Notes: generated by a model not told the origin, from the letters alone. A stretch of DNA of 64,000 nt from an uncultured Ruminococcus sp. (GCA_947176415.1 CAMWQJ010000004.1:1-64000), one strand, 5' to 3'; shown: positions 48,661-57,845, numbered from the stretch's first letter. Made by a program: numbers and translations.

Positions 48661-49897
48661 AAAGCTTTCGCCAAAACAGAAACTTACTATGAACTGGTGG
48701 AGCAGTCCAGAATATTCCGAATGTGACGCCATTATCTGTGACGGGGCTGTCAGGAGCGGTAAGACTCTTTCAATGTCGCTCGGGTTTGTTTTCTGGGCGT
48801 GTACGAATTTCAAGGGCGGTGCTTTTGCCGTCTGCGGTAAAACTGTCACATCGCTTCGCAGAAATGTTATTACTCCGATGATTCCCATGCTGAAAGAATA
48901 CGGCTTTTTCTGTATCGAAAAAGTCAGCAGAAATTACATTGATATAACTTTTATCGGAAAAACAAACCGTTTTTATCTCTTCGGCGGAAGAGACGAGAGT
49001 TCCGCCTCGCTGATTCAGGGTATTACTCTTTCGGGAGTATTTCTCGATGAGGTAGCACTTATGCCGAAATCTTTCGTGGAACAGGCACTTGCAAGGTGTT
49101 CCGTGAACGGCTCTAAAATGTGGTTCAACTGCAATCCCGACAATCCGTCACACTGGTTCTACAATGAGTGGATTAAAAAATCAAAGCAGAAAAATGCTCT
49201 TTATATCCATTTTACAATGGACGATAATCCGTCGCTTTCCGACAAACTGAAAGACCGCTATAAAAGGCTATATTCAGGGGCTTTTTATGAGAGGTTTGTA
49301 CTTGGTAGATGGACGGCTTCCGAGGGGATTGTCTATCCGATGTTCAGCAGGGAAAAGCACGTATACAGCGGAAATGTTGAATGCGAAAAATTTATTATAT
49401 CATGCGACTACGGTACGGTAAATCCTGCGTCTTTCGGACTGTGGGGACTTTGCAGTGACGTTTGGCACAGGATAAGCGAGTATTACTATTCTTCGAAAAA
49501 AGAGGGTATTTCACGAACCGACGAGGAGCATTATTCAGCTCTTGAATGTCTCGCACAGGACAGGAATATCTCAAAAATAATTGTTGACCCCTCCGCCTCG
49601 AGTTTTATTGAGTGTATCCGCAGACACGGTAAATTTCGGGTTGTAAAGGCGGACAATGATGTTGTAAAGGGTATAAGGCAGGTCGGAAATGCTCTCAAAG
49701 ACGGTAAACTGCGTTTTAACGAAAACTGCCGTGACATTATAAGGGAATTTTCGCTTTACCGCTGGAATGACAAGTCAGGCATTGATGTGCCGATAAAGGA
49801 AAACGACCACGCTATGGACGATATGCGTTATTTTGTCGCCGATTTGGTTAAGTCGTGTGGAAATGATTCCTTTTTTGCCATGTCGGTGACAAGGTGA
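48644..49897 (+). CDS. Phage terminase large subunit (PBSX-type)
   Basis: Walker A 'GAVRSGKTLSMSLGF', Walker B 'GVFLDEVALMP', nuclease-domain 'SCDYGTVNPASFGLWG', 'HAMDDMRYF'. Start uncertain: ORF open from 48620; initiation near 48644-48690 probable. Confidence 0.92.
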   Translation, partial: KLLTIEKLSPKQKLTMNWWSSPEYSECDAIICDGAVRSGKTLSMSLGFVFWACTNFKGGAFAVCGKTVTSLRRNVITPMIPMLKEYGFFCIEKVSRNYIDITFIGKTNRFYLFGGRDESSASLIQGITLSGVFLDEVALMPKSFVEQALARCSVNGSKMWFNCNPDNPSHWFYNEWIKKSKQKNALYIHFTMDDNPSLSDKLKDRYKRLYSGAFYERFVLGRWTASEGIVYPMFSREKHVYSGNVECEKFIISCDYGTVNPASFGLWGLCSDVWHRISEYYYSSKKEGISRTDEEHYSALECLAQDRNISKIIVDPSASSFIECIRRHGKFRVVKADNDVVKGIRQVGNALKDGKLRFNENCRDIIREFSLYRWNDKSGIDVPIKENDHAMDDMRYFVADLVKSCGNDSFFAMSVTR

Positions 49898-49942
49898 CAA
49901 TATTATACAACCGCTGTTCAGAATATTTCTAAAGGAGGAAAA

Positions 49943-51076
49943 ATGAAGTTATTCAGGAAAAAATCAGCCGTTAAAACAGTTCCCGAGCTTATACAGGTAA
50001 ACAGGGAAAACAGTTACGGAAAAAATTTTCCGTCTGATTTTATTCCCTTTGAGACGGAACTTTATGACAAACTTCGTGACAATGTGCCTATTATTGATTC
50101 GGCACTTATGAAAATTGTACGACTTACGGGCGGTTTCAGGGTTCTGTGTTCGGACGAAAGTCTACAGCCGAGGCTTGACAGATTCTTGAAAAATATTCCC
50201 GTCGGTCTGACAGGAAGGTCGATAGATACTTTTGTTGACAATTTTCTTGACAGTATGCTTGTCTACGGAAGTGCGGTCGGAGAAATAGTAATCGACCGCT
50301 CGGGCGAATATATCGCAGGTCTCTGGAACGGCAGGGCTTCGGAAGTTATCGTAACTTCTGGCGACAGTCCTTTTTTAAGGCGTTATGCCGTCAGAAACAA
50401 AAACGGCTCGCTTAAAAATATTGAACACCCTGAACGCATTCTTTATGCCTCTCTCACAGGTGGCAGACCGCTTTTAAGGGGGATTCCCGCACTTAGTTCC
50501 GTTCTTATGAGAATATATGAGTGCATAGGGCAGAATTTTGACAGGGCTGGTAATGTGAGATATGCTGTTACCTACAGACCGCCGTCCGACTCGGGCGATT
50601 TCGCCTATTCAAAGGAACGTGCCACGGCAATTGCTAATGAATGGGCAGACGGTATGAAGTCCGCCAAGTACGGTCAGATAAAGGACTTTGTGGCTGTCGG
50701 TGACGTTGATATTAAAGTAATCGGGGCAGAAAATCAGCTTTTTGATACAAATGTGCCTGTACGTCAGTTGCTTGAACAGATTATAGCCAAACTCTCGATT
50801 CCGCCGTTTCTGCTCGGTCTGAGCTGGAGTTCAACGGAAAGAATGTCTTCACAGCAGGCTGATATTCTTACTTCGGAACTCGAATATTACCGCCGTCTGC
50901 TTACGCCTGTTATATGCGAGGTGGGAAATGCTTTTCTTTACTCGATTGGTGCAAATGCTGACTGCAACGTCGAGTGGGACAATATTAATCTACAGGACGA
51001 GGCTACACTTGCTGAAGCACGTCTTAAAAATGCACAGGCAAGGGAAATTGAAGTCCGTCTTGAAAACAATAAATAA
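49943..51076 (+). CDS. Phage portal protein
   Basis: 'FLDSMLVYGSAVGEIVIDRSGEYIAGLWNGRASEV', 'LEQIIAKLSIPPFLLGLSWSSTERMSSQQADILTSELEYYRR'. Confidence 0.85.
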   Translation: MKLFRKKSAVKTVPELIQVNRENSYGKNFPSDFIPFETELYDKLRDNVPIIDSALMKIVRLTGGFRVLCSDESLQPRLDRFLKNIPVGLTGRSIDTFVDNFLDSMLVYGSAVGEIVIDRSGEYIAGLWNGRASEVIVTSGDSPFLRRYAVRNKNGSLKNIEHPERILYASLTGGRPLLRGIPALSSVLMRIYECIGQNFDRAGNVRYAVTYRPPSDSGDFAYSKERATAIANEWADGMKSAKYGQIKDFVAVGDVDIKVIGAENQLFDTNVPVRQLLEQIIAKLSIPPFLLGLSWSSTERMSSQQADILTSELEYYRRLLTPVICEVGNAFLYSIGANADCNVEWDNINLQDEATLAEARLKNAQAREIEVRLENNK

Positions 51077-51099
51077 ATTTTTTTTGGAGGTATTATTTT

Positions 51100-52059
51100 A
51101 TGTACAATGATGTTAAACTTGAAAAGGGTCTTTACAATCTCAGCGAGAAGTCTTTTACAAACGCCCTTGAGGAACTCGACCCGTCAACCGCTTACATGGG
51201 TACGCCTATGGAAAAACTCGACGCTTTTGAAAGACAGCTCAAGAGATTCAATATCAGAGTTGCGGGGGCTGATTGCGACCGTGTTGAAAAGTTCTTTTCA
51301 TCGACCGAAACAGCTGTGCTTTTTCCTGAGTTCGTTACTCGCTGTATAAAAAAGGGTTTTGACGAAACTGTACTTTCTTCCGTCTGTGCAACTCAGACAA
51401 TAAGCGGAAGTTCGCAGTATCTCGGCTGTGTTATCGACGATTCCGTTGATTATACATCTTCCGCACAGGCAACTGTACTTCCGACAACAACAGTCAAAGA
51501 GAGTACAACCGCAACGGTTCTTTCAAAATACGGCAGGCTTATCAATGCTTCGTATGAGGCGGTAAGACAGCAGAGACTTGACGTTTTCGGCGTTATGCTC
51601 AGGAGTATCGGCGTTAAACTTGCCGTTGCTGTGGTTAAAAATGCTATAACTGTTCTTGAAACTGATGCAACGGAAATAACAGCGTCTGCACTTACTTACG
51701 ATGCACTCGCAAGTCTTTACGGAAGTTTTGACTGTTTCAATATGAATACCGTTATCGCCTCGCCACAGTCCGCATCAAAAATTGTTGCCATGGAACAGCT
51801 CGTTGATACTTCCGCAGACGCTGACGGCAAGATGATTCTTCCTTTCGGTTCGGAACTCGTCAAGACTTCGGCGGTCGCAAACAACAAGATTATTGGTATT
51901 GACAGGAATTTCGCCCTTGAATTTATAACAAGTTCAAATCTCGTTATGGAGACGGACAAGCTCATTGACAGACAGCTCGACCAGATTACAGTCTCAATTA
52001 CGTGCGGTTTCAGAAAAATAACTGCCGGTGCTGTTAAGGTTCTCAAGATTACAACATGA
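51100..52059 (+). CDS. Phage major capsid protein-like
   Basis: 319 aa, 'TVKESTTATVLSKYGRLINASYEAVRQQRLDVFGVMLRSIGVKL', 'MNTVIASPQSASKIVAMEQL'; position after portal. Confidence 0.7.
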   Translation: MYNDVKLEKGLYNLSEKSFTNALEELDPSTAYMGTPMEKLDAFERQLKRFNIRVAGADCDRVEKFFSSTETAVLFPEFVTRCIKKGFDETVLSSVCATQTISGSSQYLGCVIDDSVDYTSSAQATVLPTTTVKESTTATVLSKYGRLINASYEAVRQQRLDVFGVMLRSIGVKLAVAVVKNAITVLETDATEITASALTYDALASLYGSFDCFNMNTVIASPQSASKIVAMEQLVDTSADADGKMILPFGSELVKTSAVANNKIIGIDRNFALEFITSSNLVMETDKLIDRQLDQITVSITCGFRKITAGAVKVLKITT

Positions 52060-52120
52060 TTTTTTCTGTAGGGAACGCTGAAAAATGCGTTCCCTCGATT
52101 AAAAGAAAGGAAGTTTTTTA

Positions 52121-52951
52121 ATGACTCAGGAAACTATCGATAAAATAAATCTTTTTACACGCCGTCCTATGAGTGAAGAGGAAATTTTTACTTTTTCCGT
52201 TATTCTCTGCGACAATGACATTGACCGTGACGGCGAGTGTTTTTCGGACAATGCACTTGCACAGCTTGCGGAAAAATTTGTAGGAAAAACAGGTATTTCA
52301 GACCATAACCCAACTGCCTCAAATCAGAATGCAAGAATTTTTGAGACGGAATTGGTTACGGACGACACACGTCTTACAAAATACGGAGTGCCTTATAAAT
52401 ATCTAAAGGCGAGTGCATATATGGTGCGTACCGCCGAAAATGCAACGCTTATTGCGGAAATTGACGGCGGTATAAAAAAAGAAGTCAGTATTTCGTGCAG
52501 TGCGTCAAAAAAAATCTGCTCGGTCTGCGGTTGCAACAAATCGGCGGTAAGGTGTCAGCACGTAAAGTCTCAGAAGTACGGAAATAAATTATGCTACACG
52601 GTTCTTGACGATGTTACGGACGCTTATGAATGGAGTTTTGTGGCGATTCCTGCACAGGTGAATGCGGGCGTTACAAAGCGTTTCTGCAGTGGTGACAATG
52701 ATGTTTTTTCGAGCGGTGAGGTTTCTGTTGCGGACGAGGAAATAAAGCGTGATATAAGAAAATTCGCTTTTTTCACAGGCGGAAAACAGACAGCCGAAAG
52801 GGCTATGGTTTCGGCGGAATTTATGAATACGAGCCAGCTTATTGAACTGAAAAAGTCCTTTGAAGAACGTATGAGGAATACAGAAACGGAAGTGCAGATT
52901 ATTCCCGAAGAGGATTTTAATTTTTCTGCTGAAGATTTTTCTGTGAGGTGA
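52121..52951 (+). CDS. Prohead protease/scaffold-like protein with Cys/His cluster
   Basis: S78-like layout: 'DHN', 'KKEVSISCS', 'AYEWSFVAIPAQVNAGVTKRF'; inserted 'CSVCGCNKSAVRCQH'. Confidence 0.6.
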   Translation: MTQETIDKINLFTRRPMSEEEIFTFSVILCDNDIDRDGECFSDNALAQLAEKFVGKTGISDHNPTASNQNARIFETELVTDDTRLTKYGVPYKYLKASAYMVRTAENATLIAEIDGGIKKEVSISCSASKKICSVCGCNKSAVRCQHVKSQKYGNKLCYTVLDDVTDAYEWSFVAIPAQVNAGVTKRFCSGDNDVFSSGEVSVADEEIKRDIRKFAFFTGGKQTAERAMVSAEFMNTSQLIELKKSFEERMRNTETEVQIIPEEDFNFSAEDFSVR

Positions 52952-52957
52952 TAGGAC

Positions 52958-53323
52958 ATGAATCTTGAATCTGTAAAAACTCTTTTCACGCTTTTTTCGG
53001 GCGAGGACGTTTCGGAGGTCTGCACGCCTGTTATACTGCTCGCTGTTTCGGAGGTCGAAAAAATGTTGCTTCCAGAGGCTGACAGGTCTGATATACGGCT
53101 TGAATTTCTTTGTGCGTCGGTCGCTAACCACAGGTTACAGCAGATAAAATCCGCACGTGAAAGGTATGAATTTACCGTTGTGGGAAAAATGCTTTCGTCC
53201 TCACAGGGCGGAATGACTGTCGAATCGGAAAAACTTCTGCGTGACTATATGCAGTTGTGCGACGATTTGATAAAGCCGAAAACTTTTATATTTATGGGAT
53301 TTTCTGACAAGTTGGAGGGATAA
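52958..53323 (+). CDS. Phage head-tail connector-like protein
   Basis: 121 aa helical protein, order portal-capsid-connector; weak motif support. Confidence 0.5.
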   Translation: MNLESVKTLFTLFSGEDVSEVCTPVILLAVSEVEKMLLPEADRSDIRLEFLCASVANHRLQQIKSARERYEFTVVGKMLSSSQGGMTVESEKLLRDYMQLCDDLIKPKTFIFMGFSDKLEG

Positions 53324-53326
53324 ATT

Positions 53327-53737
53327 ATGGTTTATCAGGTTATTGATGATATTATAGCAAAACTCAGGGAAAACGGTATAAGTCACGTTTACAGTGCTTT
53401 TGACTCCGTTTCTTCCGAGAGAAAAAGCCATGGCTTTTTTACGGTCGTCGGCATTAATTCATTTGAGTTGCAGACTCCTGTCTATTCGCAGTTTACGATA
53501 TTTGTGCCTTACAAGGCTGATTTGGACTTATATGTAACCGCCCCCGAGAAATTTTCCATGGAGAGTTTATACAAGTATTTTTCAGAAAATATAATGCCGT
53601 CGGTTATGAATTTTTCGGGCGTAAACTGCAATATAAGGAAAATTTCCATAAAGCACGATTCAAATATCAATCGTCATGTACTTACCGCACGTCTTTCCGT
53701 CAGCGGTCTTGAAAAGTTTGAAAGGGGCATAAAGTGA
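53327..53737 (+). CDS. Phage tail-completion-like protein
   Basis: 136 aa, position in the morphogenesis block; overlaps next ORF by ATGA. Confidence 0.45.
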   Translation: MVYQVIDDIIAKLRENGISHVYSAFDSVSSERKSHGFFTVVGINSFELQTPVYSQFTIFVPYKADLDLYVTAPEKFSMESLYKYFSENIMPSVMNFSGVNCNIRKISIKHDSNINRHVLTARLSVSGLEKFERGIK

Positions 53738-54123
53738 GTCTGAATATACATGAGTCTGTGCCTGTTGACGTGTGCGGAATTATCCTTTACTGCGAAAAAT
53801 TCAGGGCTTCGTGCGTTAAGGTTTTTACCGAACAGAATACGGTATCAGGAGATGAGATAATCACCGGTTACGGAAAAAAGCACATAAGAGTTATACTCAA
53901 CGGACGGGTGTGCAATGCGGAAAAACCACTGGAATTTCTTTCAGGTATGAATGATTTGATGAAAAGATGTGTTACTTTCAGCACAGAGTATAAAAATATT
54001 ACTCTCGTAAACTGTCAGGTGCAGGCTTTTTCAGTTGACGACGAAAACAACGACTTTGTTTCCGTCTCGGTTACTCTCATAGCTGAGGACGCATATACGG
54101 AAAGCGAGGAGGATTCGGCATGA
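53734..54123 (+). CDS. Phage-block protein of unknown function
   Basis: 129 aa intact ORF coupled by ATGA overlaps on both sides. Confidence 0.45.
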   Translation: MSLNIHESVPVDVCGIILYCEKFRASCVKVFTEQNTVSGDEIITGYGKKHIRVILNGRVCNAEKPLEFLSGMNDLMKRCVTFSTEYKNITLVNCQVQAFSVDDENNDFVSVSVTLIAEDAYTESEEDSA

Positions 54124-55049
54124 ATATAACTCTTGTTCTGAAAAATTCAGACGGCACGGAAACAGAGTTTGATAAAATACTTTCGTTTGCATTCAGAAAA
54201 GACATTTATCAGCCGTATACTTCTCTTAGTGTAAAAACCTCAGCCGAAACTTTTAGTCCTGAAAATATCAGTGAAGTGAAGTTTTTTATAGACGGCAGAC
54301 TTATACATCACGGACTTTCAGACAACATAACTTTTACAAAAATTTCAGGCGGTGCGGTTGTTTCGGTTTCGTCAAGGGGTTTTACTTCCATGCTTATTCA
54401 AAATCAGATTGCAACAGGGCTTAAATCTAATATTTCTATAAATACCCTTATGGACGGTTTTTATAGTCTGCCGTATGTAACGCACGAGGATAATTCAAAG
54501 ACGAGCTATATTTTTGTAAAAAGCAGTTCTTCAATGTGGGACGGCATTGTTAATCTCTCATATAAAGTATGCGGAACATATCCTTATATCCGTGGCACTA
54601 ACTGTGTCAGAATGACGGCGTTTGAAAATCCGTCGGCGTTTGCATATCAGGACAGCGAGATTATTTCAAGGGGAATTTCCGAGACGGGCAGAAAACTCGT
54701 CAGTCATTTTCATATGTCGGATATAGAGGGAAATTTCGGCGAGTTTGAAATTGAAGACAATGACGTGAAATCGCTGAATATAGTCCGTCATCGCTTTATT
54801 GAACTTGACAGGCAGTTTCTTTATAATCCTCAGCAGGCACTTGAATACCGCTCCGCATATGCGTCGAGAGGACGAAAAAGAATTTTCTGCACATACAGCG
54901 GTTACAGGGGAGAAGATTTATATGATACCGCTGATTTCGGCAGTGTATCGGGTGAACGCATAGGAGCAGTTATTATAAGCGGAAACGGTTCGGGCGTTGT
55001 GACAGAAATAAGCGTATACAGAGACAAGTTTCTTTCGGACGGAATATAG
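54120..55049 (+). CDS. Baseplate hub/late control gpD-like protein
   Basis: 309 aa; beta-rich N-terminus 'FRKDIYQPYTSLSVKTSAETF', 'SSRGFTSMLIQNQI'; resembles hub proteins. Confidence 0.5.
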   Translation: MNITLVLKNSDGTETEFDKILSFAFRKDIYQPYTSLSVKTSAETFSPENISEVKFFIDGRLIHHGLSDNITFTKISGGAVVSVSSRGFTSMLIQNQIATGLKSNISINTLMDGFYSLPYVTHEDNSKTSYIFVKSSSSMWDGIVNLSYKVCGTYPYIRGTNCVRMTAFENPSAFAYQDSEIISRGISETGRKLVSHFHMSDIEGNFGEFEIEDNDVKSLNIVRHRFIELDRQFLYNPQQALEYRSAYASRGRKRIFCTYSGYRGEDLYDTADFGSVSGERIGAVIISGNGSGVVTEISVYRDKFLSDGI

Positions 55050-55100
55050 CATATAATGGTACAGGCGGAAAATCCACCTAATATTTTTTCAGGAGATTTT

Positions 55101-55346
55101 ATGAAAAATCTTACCACGCTTGACAGTCTCGGAGAATGCAGAACGGGACGGGTTGTTAAAATGTCGTTAAGCGAAAAAATGCGTAAACGTCTCAGTGATT
55201 TGGGACTTATTGAGGGGACGTGTGTTGAGTGTCTCCACAGAACGTCACGGGGCGGAATTTCGGCTTATCAGATAAGAGGGGCGGTTATTGCACTCCGCTG
55301 TGAAGATACATCACATATAAAAATAGAAACAGAAGCCGATACATGA
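55101..55346 (+). CDS. FeoA domain protein
   Basis: 'GRVVKMSLSEKMRKRLSDLGLIEGTCVECLHRTSRGGISAYQIRGAVIALRCEDTSHIKI'; start reassigned to 55101. Confidence 0.88.
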   Translation: MKNLTTLDSLGECRTGRVVKMSLSEKMRKRLSDLGLIEGTCVECLHRTSRGGISAYQIRGAVIALRCEDTSHIKIETEADT

Positions 55347-55363
55347 AAAGTGTATCGGTTTTT
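55336..55363 (+). terminator. Rho-independent terminator overlapping the FeoA stop
   Basis: ccgataca / tgtatcgg then T5. Confidence 0.75.
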
Positions 55364-55367
55364 CTGC

Positions 55368-55396
55368 TTGACATTTACTGCAATATGGGATATAAT
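55368..55396 (+). promoter_or_regulatory. Consensus sigma-A promoter
   Basis: TTGACA (55368-55373), 17 nt, TATAAT (55391-55396). Confidence 0.8.
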
Positions 55397-55429
55397 GTAG
55401 TATATTATTTTTTTCGGAGGTGTCATATA

Positions 55430-55501
55430 ATGGACAATGCCCCTGACGGCAGTAACCGATGTTGCTGTGGCAGACTTTCCGTTACAGAAAAGAAAGAGTG
55501 A
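55430..55501 (+). CDS. Putative 23-aa Cys-rich leader/small protein (MDNAPDGSNRCCCGRLSVTEKKE)
   Basis: Shine-Dalgarno cggagg 7-8 nt upstream of ATG; directly downstream of a consensus promoter; not in the ORF track. Confidence 0.5.
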   Translation: MDNAPDGSNRCCCGRLSVTEKKE

Positions 55502-55545
55502 AAAAAATTTTTTTCCCTTATTTTAATTACGGAGGTTTTTTATTT

Positions 55546-56856
55546 ATGTCATGGCATATATTCATGCAGATTTTTTTAATTGTTATTTGTGCAGTAATAA
55601 CAACTGCCGAGTCCGCATTTATCTCGATAAACGACTCACGGCTTGAAAAACTCATTGAGTCGGGCGGAAAAAAGGTACAGCGTTTTAAAAAACTCGCAGA
55701 CAATCCGAAAAGGTTTTTACTTTCTTCACATACGGCTGTAAAGATAACGGAATTTATTTCAGTCGGATTTGCTGTTGTCGGATTTTCGTGGAAAATTGCG
55801 GAATTTCTTGAATCGGCATTTTCAGAAAAAACAAGCAGTATTATTTCTGTTGTGATAATTCTGCCTGTGACGGCTTTTCTGCTTATAACTTTCGGAGAAT
55901 TTATTCCGAAACGCATGGCATCGAAAAATCCCGAAAAAAAGGCTTTTCAGCTGTCGTGGATTCTTTCGGCTGTTTCTGTAATACTTTTTCCGTTTGTCGC
56001 ACTCCTTGAAATAATTTCATGCGGAGTGCTGAAATTAATGGGAGTAAATCCCGAAAGTGCGGAAGAGACCGTTACGGAAGAGGAAATTTTAATGATGTCA
56101 GATGCGGGGGCGGAAACGGGTGCGATTGACGAGGACGAAAACCGAATTATTAAAAATATTTTCGCATTCGACGACCTGACGGCAGGACAGGTCTGCACAC
56201 ACCGCACTGACGTGTCTGTTTTGTGGGCGGACGACGATGTTAAAGTATGGGAGGAAATTATTCACAGGACAAGGCATTCTGTTTTTCCCGTGTGCAGTAA
56301 AAATATCGATGACGTTGTGGGAATCCTCGACGCAAAAGATTATTTCCGCACAGATGTCAAAAGCCGTGAGAATATTATGGCAAATGCGGTGAGAGAGCCG
56401 TATTTTGTACATGAAAACATGAAGGCGGACAGGCTTTTTGCACGCATGAAAAAAAGCAAGGAGTGTCATTTTGCGGTTGTTGTGGACGAATACGGCGGTA
56501 TGAGCGGAATTGTAACCGTTACTGACCTTGTTGAAAAACTCGTAGGCGATTTTGATGATGACGATTCGGATGAGGCTTTTTCAAAGATTATAAAAACAGG
56601 TGTTTCGACGTGGGACATTCACGGCAGTGTTACGCTCGGCGAAGTCTGTGAAACGCTCGGGATTGAATCGCAGTCCGATAAGCACGAGACTTTCGGCGGA
56701 TATGTTATTTCTCTTCTCGGCGATATTCCGAAAGACGATGAGAGGGTTTCGGTTGATGCGGACGGTATTCATATCGAAATTCTCAAACTCTATCATCACC
56801 GCATTGAATTATGCAGAGTTACGAAGTGCGACAACTCCGAAAACAGAGAATTATAA
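55546..56856 (+). CDS. HlyC/CorC family transporter (CNNM domain plus CBS pair)
   Basis: 'AVITTAESAFISINDSRLEKLIESGGKK', 'GEFIPKRMASKNPEK', 'VVVDEYGGMSGIVTVTDLVEKLVGDF'; start reassigned to MSWHIFMQIF. Confidence 0.92.
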   Translation: MSWHIFMQIFLIVICAVITTAESAFISINDSRLEKLIESGGKKVQRFKKLADNPKRFLLSSHTAVKITEFISVGFAVVGFSWKIAEFLESAFSEKTSSIISVVIILPVTAFLLITFGEFIPKRMASKNPEKKAFQLSWILSAVSVILFPFVALLEIISCGVLKLMGVNPESAEETVTEEEILMMSDAGAETGAIDEDENRIIKNIFAFDDLTAGQVCTHRTDVSVLWADDDVKVWEEIIHRTRHSVFPVCSKNIDDVVGILDAKDYFRTDVKSRENIMANAVREPYFVHENMKADRLFARMKKSKECHFAVVVDEYGGMSGIVTVTDLVEKLVGDFDDDDSDEAFSKIIKTGVSTWDIHGSVTLGEVCETLGIESQSDKHETFGGYVISLLGDIPKDDERVSVDADGIHIEILKLYHHRIELCRVTKCDNSENREL

Positions 56857-56875
56857 ATTAAAGAGGTGCAAAAAA

Positions 56876-57832
56876 ATGAAAGTCAGATTTCACTTACCCG
56901 ATTTTTCGGGATATTTTATGTTCAATCTTGTATTTGTTGAGATGCTGAAAAACTTTCCTGAATATTTCCATGAAGGTGTAGAAATTGCGTCTGTATACGG
57001 AGTATTTCCTCCGTCTATATGGAACGGCGGAAGAATACAGGAGGGAATATGCGACAAAAAATACATAAAAACTGTGATTAACACTTTCAACAGAAGAGGA
57101 ATACCCCTACGCTTTACGTTTACAAATCCCATGCTTGAAAAGAAACATTTAAGCGATGATTTTTGCAATATGGTTATGAATCTTGCTAACAACGGAATGA
57201 ACGAAGTAATAGTAATGTCGCCGTTGCTGGAAGATTATATCAGAAAGAACTATCCTAAATATAAGCTCACAAGTTCGACGTGCAAGAGAATTACAGACCC
57301 TGATTCTCTTTATAGCGAGGTAAACAAGGACTATCATATTGTTGTGGTTGACTATGATTTGAATAACAGATTTGATGTACTGGAAAAAATTCCTGACAAG
57401 GAAAAGTGTGAAATTCTTGTAAATGCCTGTTGTGAACCACACTGTAAAAGACGTTCAGAACATTACAGGTCGATAGGTTTACAGCAGATAGCATATGCTA
57501 ACCATGTCAGAAAATATCCTGATGTTCCGTTTAATTCTGACAGACTTGTGAGTGAACACCCTGAAATGCTGGAAATTTCAGAATGTAAATGTATAAGCAG
57601 AAGTATTTTCGACATAAAGAATTTAAGAACCCACATAACTCCCGATGACATATGGAATAAATATGTACCTATGGGATTCAGTCAGTTCAAGATTGAGGGA
57701 CGTACTTTTAATATTTTCAATCTTATGGAGCATTACCTTTACTACATGATAAAGCCCGAATGCAAGGAAGAAGCACGGTTTATGTTTCTTAAACTGCTGG
57801 CTACAAACGAGGTGATTACAATAAACGAATGA
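56876..57832 (+). CDS. Unknown cysteine-containing protein, possible U32/TIM-barrel-like
   Basis: Start reassigned to MKVRFHLPDFSGYFMFN (SD agaggtg); 'EVIVMSPLLEDYIRKNYPKYKLTSSTCKRI', 'CEILVNACCEPHCKRRSEHY'. Confidence 0.65.
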   Translation: MKVRFHLPDFSGYFMFNLVFVEMLKNFPEYFHEGVEIASVYGVFPPSIWNGGRIQEGICDKKYIKTVINTFNRRGIPLRFTFTNPMLEKKHLSDDFCNMVMNLANNGMNEVIVMSPLLEDYIRKNYPKYKLTSSTCKRITDPDSLYSEVNKDYHIVVVDYDLNNRFDVLEKIPDKEKCEILVNACCEPHCKRRSEHYRSIGLQQIAYANHVRKYPDVPFNSDRLVSEHPEMLEISECKCISRSIFDIKNLRTHITPDDIWNKYVPMGFSQFKIEGRTFNIFNLMEHYLYYMIKPECKEEARFMFLKLLATNEVITINE

Positions 57833-57845
57833 TGTAATAAAAACA

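Noticed and set aside
47991-55101. Attachment-site direct repeats flanking the phage block
   Set aside because: No convincing direct repeat seen by eye between the azlD-terS gap and the hub-feoA gap; cannot be excluded without an alignment.
56600-56875. N-terminal extension of the 410-aa ORF
   Set aside because: It overlaps the HlyC/CorC gene in another frame; MKVRFHLPDF at 56876 has a good Shine-Dalgarno and is the likely start.
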